Of a stretch of DNA of 5,787 nucleotides, positions 5,283 through 5,787 are shown piece after piece. The stretch is from Rubrivivax sp. (lineage in GTDB: Bacteria; Pseudomonadota; Gammaproteobacteria; Burkholderiales; Burkholderiaceae). The DNA is taken from NCBI GenBank assembly GCA_004211235.1, contig SEEY01000279.1:1-5787 (forward strand), given 5' to 3'. The first letter of the stretch is position 1, and the number at the start of each line of letters is the position of its first letter. The translations under genes and the position numbers were made by a program. The notes beneath the pieces were generated by a model. The model was not told where the DNA came from, made no database searches, and worked only from the letters and a program-made list of their open reading frames with translations.

Positions 5283-5787
5283 GTGGACCTGCCGCGCTAC
5301 CCCTACCACCAGTCGCTGGAGCAGCGCTCCGGCCAGCCGCAGCGCCGCCCGGTCGTCATCGTCGGCGCGGGGCCGGTCGGGCTGACGCTGGCTCTCGACC
5401 TGGCCAGACGTGACGTGCCCGTCGTCGTCATCGACGACAGCGACCGCATCGGCGAGGGTTCCCGGGCGGTCTGCTGGGCGAAGAAGACGCTGGAGGTGTT
5501 CGACCGGCTCGGCGTCGGCGAGGCCGTCGCGCGTGATGGCGTGCGCTGGCAGCGCGGCCGTGTCTTCCATGGCGATCAGGAGGCCTATGCCTTCGATCTC
5601 TTGCCGGAGGACGGACACAAGATGCCGGCGATGGTCAATCTGCAGCAGGACCAGGTCGAGGCGCGGCTCGTGCGCGCCGCGCAGCTGGACGGCCGTATCG
5701 AGCTGCGCGGCGCGCACGAGCCGCGCCTCGACCTGGTCCTGCTGCAGATTGACCATCGCCGGCATCTTGTGTCCGTCCTCCGGCAAG
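5283..5787 (+). CDS. FAD-dependent monooxygenase, N-terminal part (3' end cut; last part unreliable)
   Basis: The frame starts with GTG at 5283, 4 bases after the MBL stop, with GGAAGG at 5266-5271 as a possible ribosome binding site, and stays open to the window end (168 residues). It is the N-terminus of a group A flavin monooxygenase (FAD_binding_3, PF01494), relatives of which hydroxylate phenols and aromatic acids using NAD(P)H and O2. The marks are VVIVGAGPVGLTLALDLARR (24-43) with the GxGxxG dinucleotide fold, an acidic end to strand 2 (VVVIDD, 47-52), the SRAVCWAKKTLEVFDRLG segment (60-77) and VNLQQDQVEARLVRAAQL (118-135), where the family has NLQQ-x(2)-VE. The N-terminal MDLPRYPYHQS lead also fits relatives. 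The last ~25 residues are encoded by an inverted copy of bases 5600-5686 and do not look like this family, so the true protein is visible only to about residue 143. The substrate cannot be told. Confidence 0.85.
   Translation, partial: MDLPRYPYHQSLEQRSGQPQRRPVVIVGAGPVGLTLALDLARRDVPVVVIDDSDRIGEGSRAVCWAKKTLEVFDRLGVGEAVARDGVRWQRGRVFHGDQEAYAFDLLPEDGHKMPAMVNLQQDQVEARLVRAAQLDGRIELRGAHEPRLDLVLLQIDHRRHLVSVLRQ
5600..5787. repeat. Perfect 87-base inverted repeat at the window end, probable fold-back artefact
   Basis: Bases 5600-5686 are the exact reverse complement of 5701-5787, checked base by base, with a 14-base spacer (5687-5700, mostly unpaired). The repeat runs to the last base, so its outer edge is not seen. 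The left arm encodes conserved monooxygenase sequence; the right arm in the same frame encodes none. The pattern is that of a strand-switch chimera from amplification or sequencing, or a mis-joined contig end. A real palindromic rearrangement is less likely. Confidence 0.95.

Noticed and set aside
5151..5786. 211-residue open frame on the - strand that begins with a monooxygenase-like segment (MPEDGHKMPAMVNLQQ)
   Set aside because: That segment is the inverted copy of the + strand gene created by the terminal inverted repeat; the remainder is antisense shadow.
1..5787. CRISPR array, tRNA, rRNA, insertion sequence or phage genes
   Set aside because: No direct repeats with regular spacing, no cloverleaf-like or rRNA sequence and no transposase or integrase motif was seen on either strand.

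Overview
The window is high-GC DNA from a bacterium. The gene types and codon choice fit a betaproteobacterium of the order Burkholderiales; this is inferred from gene content, not from a marker gene. It holds six protein-coding genes, two of them cut by the window ends. I see no RNA genes, insertion sequences or CRISPR.

Region 1 (1-2605, + strand): the C-terminal part of a GT-B type glycosyltransferase; then a CNNM/CBS/CorC-type membrane protein (hemolysin C / TlyC family); then a SapC-family protein whose start codon overlaps the stop of the membrane protein (ATGA). The last two look like one translationally coupled unit.

Region 2 (2606-3482, + strand): a structured gap of about 190 bases, with a bulged palindromic hairpin, a longer inverted repeat and an AT-richer block with nested short inverted repeats. 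It leads into a solo GNAT-fold protein of the FeeM type (N-acyl amino acid synthase-like).

Region 3 (3497-5787): an IclR-family regulator on the - strand is divergent from a metallo-beta-lactamase-fold protein and a group A flavin monooxygenase on the + strand. The layout is typical of a small regulated catabolic operon for an aromatic or similar compound: the IclR protein probably controls the shared 66-base promoter region, which contains a palindrome. The MBL protein keeps the site-1 zinc ligands but has lost the usual site-2 ligands.

The last 188 bases form a perfect 87-base inverted repeat around a 14-base spacer, inside the conserved coding region of the flavin monooxygenase. It is most simply read as a fold-back (chimeric) end of the assembly. 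The protein sequence after about residue 143 of that gene should not be trusted. I found no convincing new multi-gene system. The points most worth checking are the altered MBL metal site, the terminal inverted repeat and the structured leader of the FeeM-like gene.
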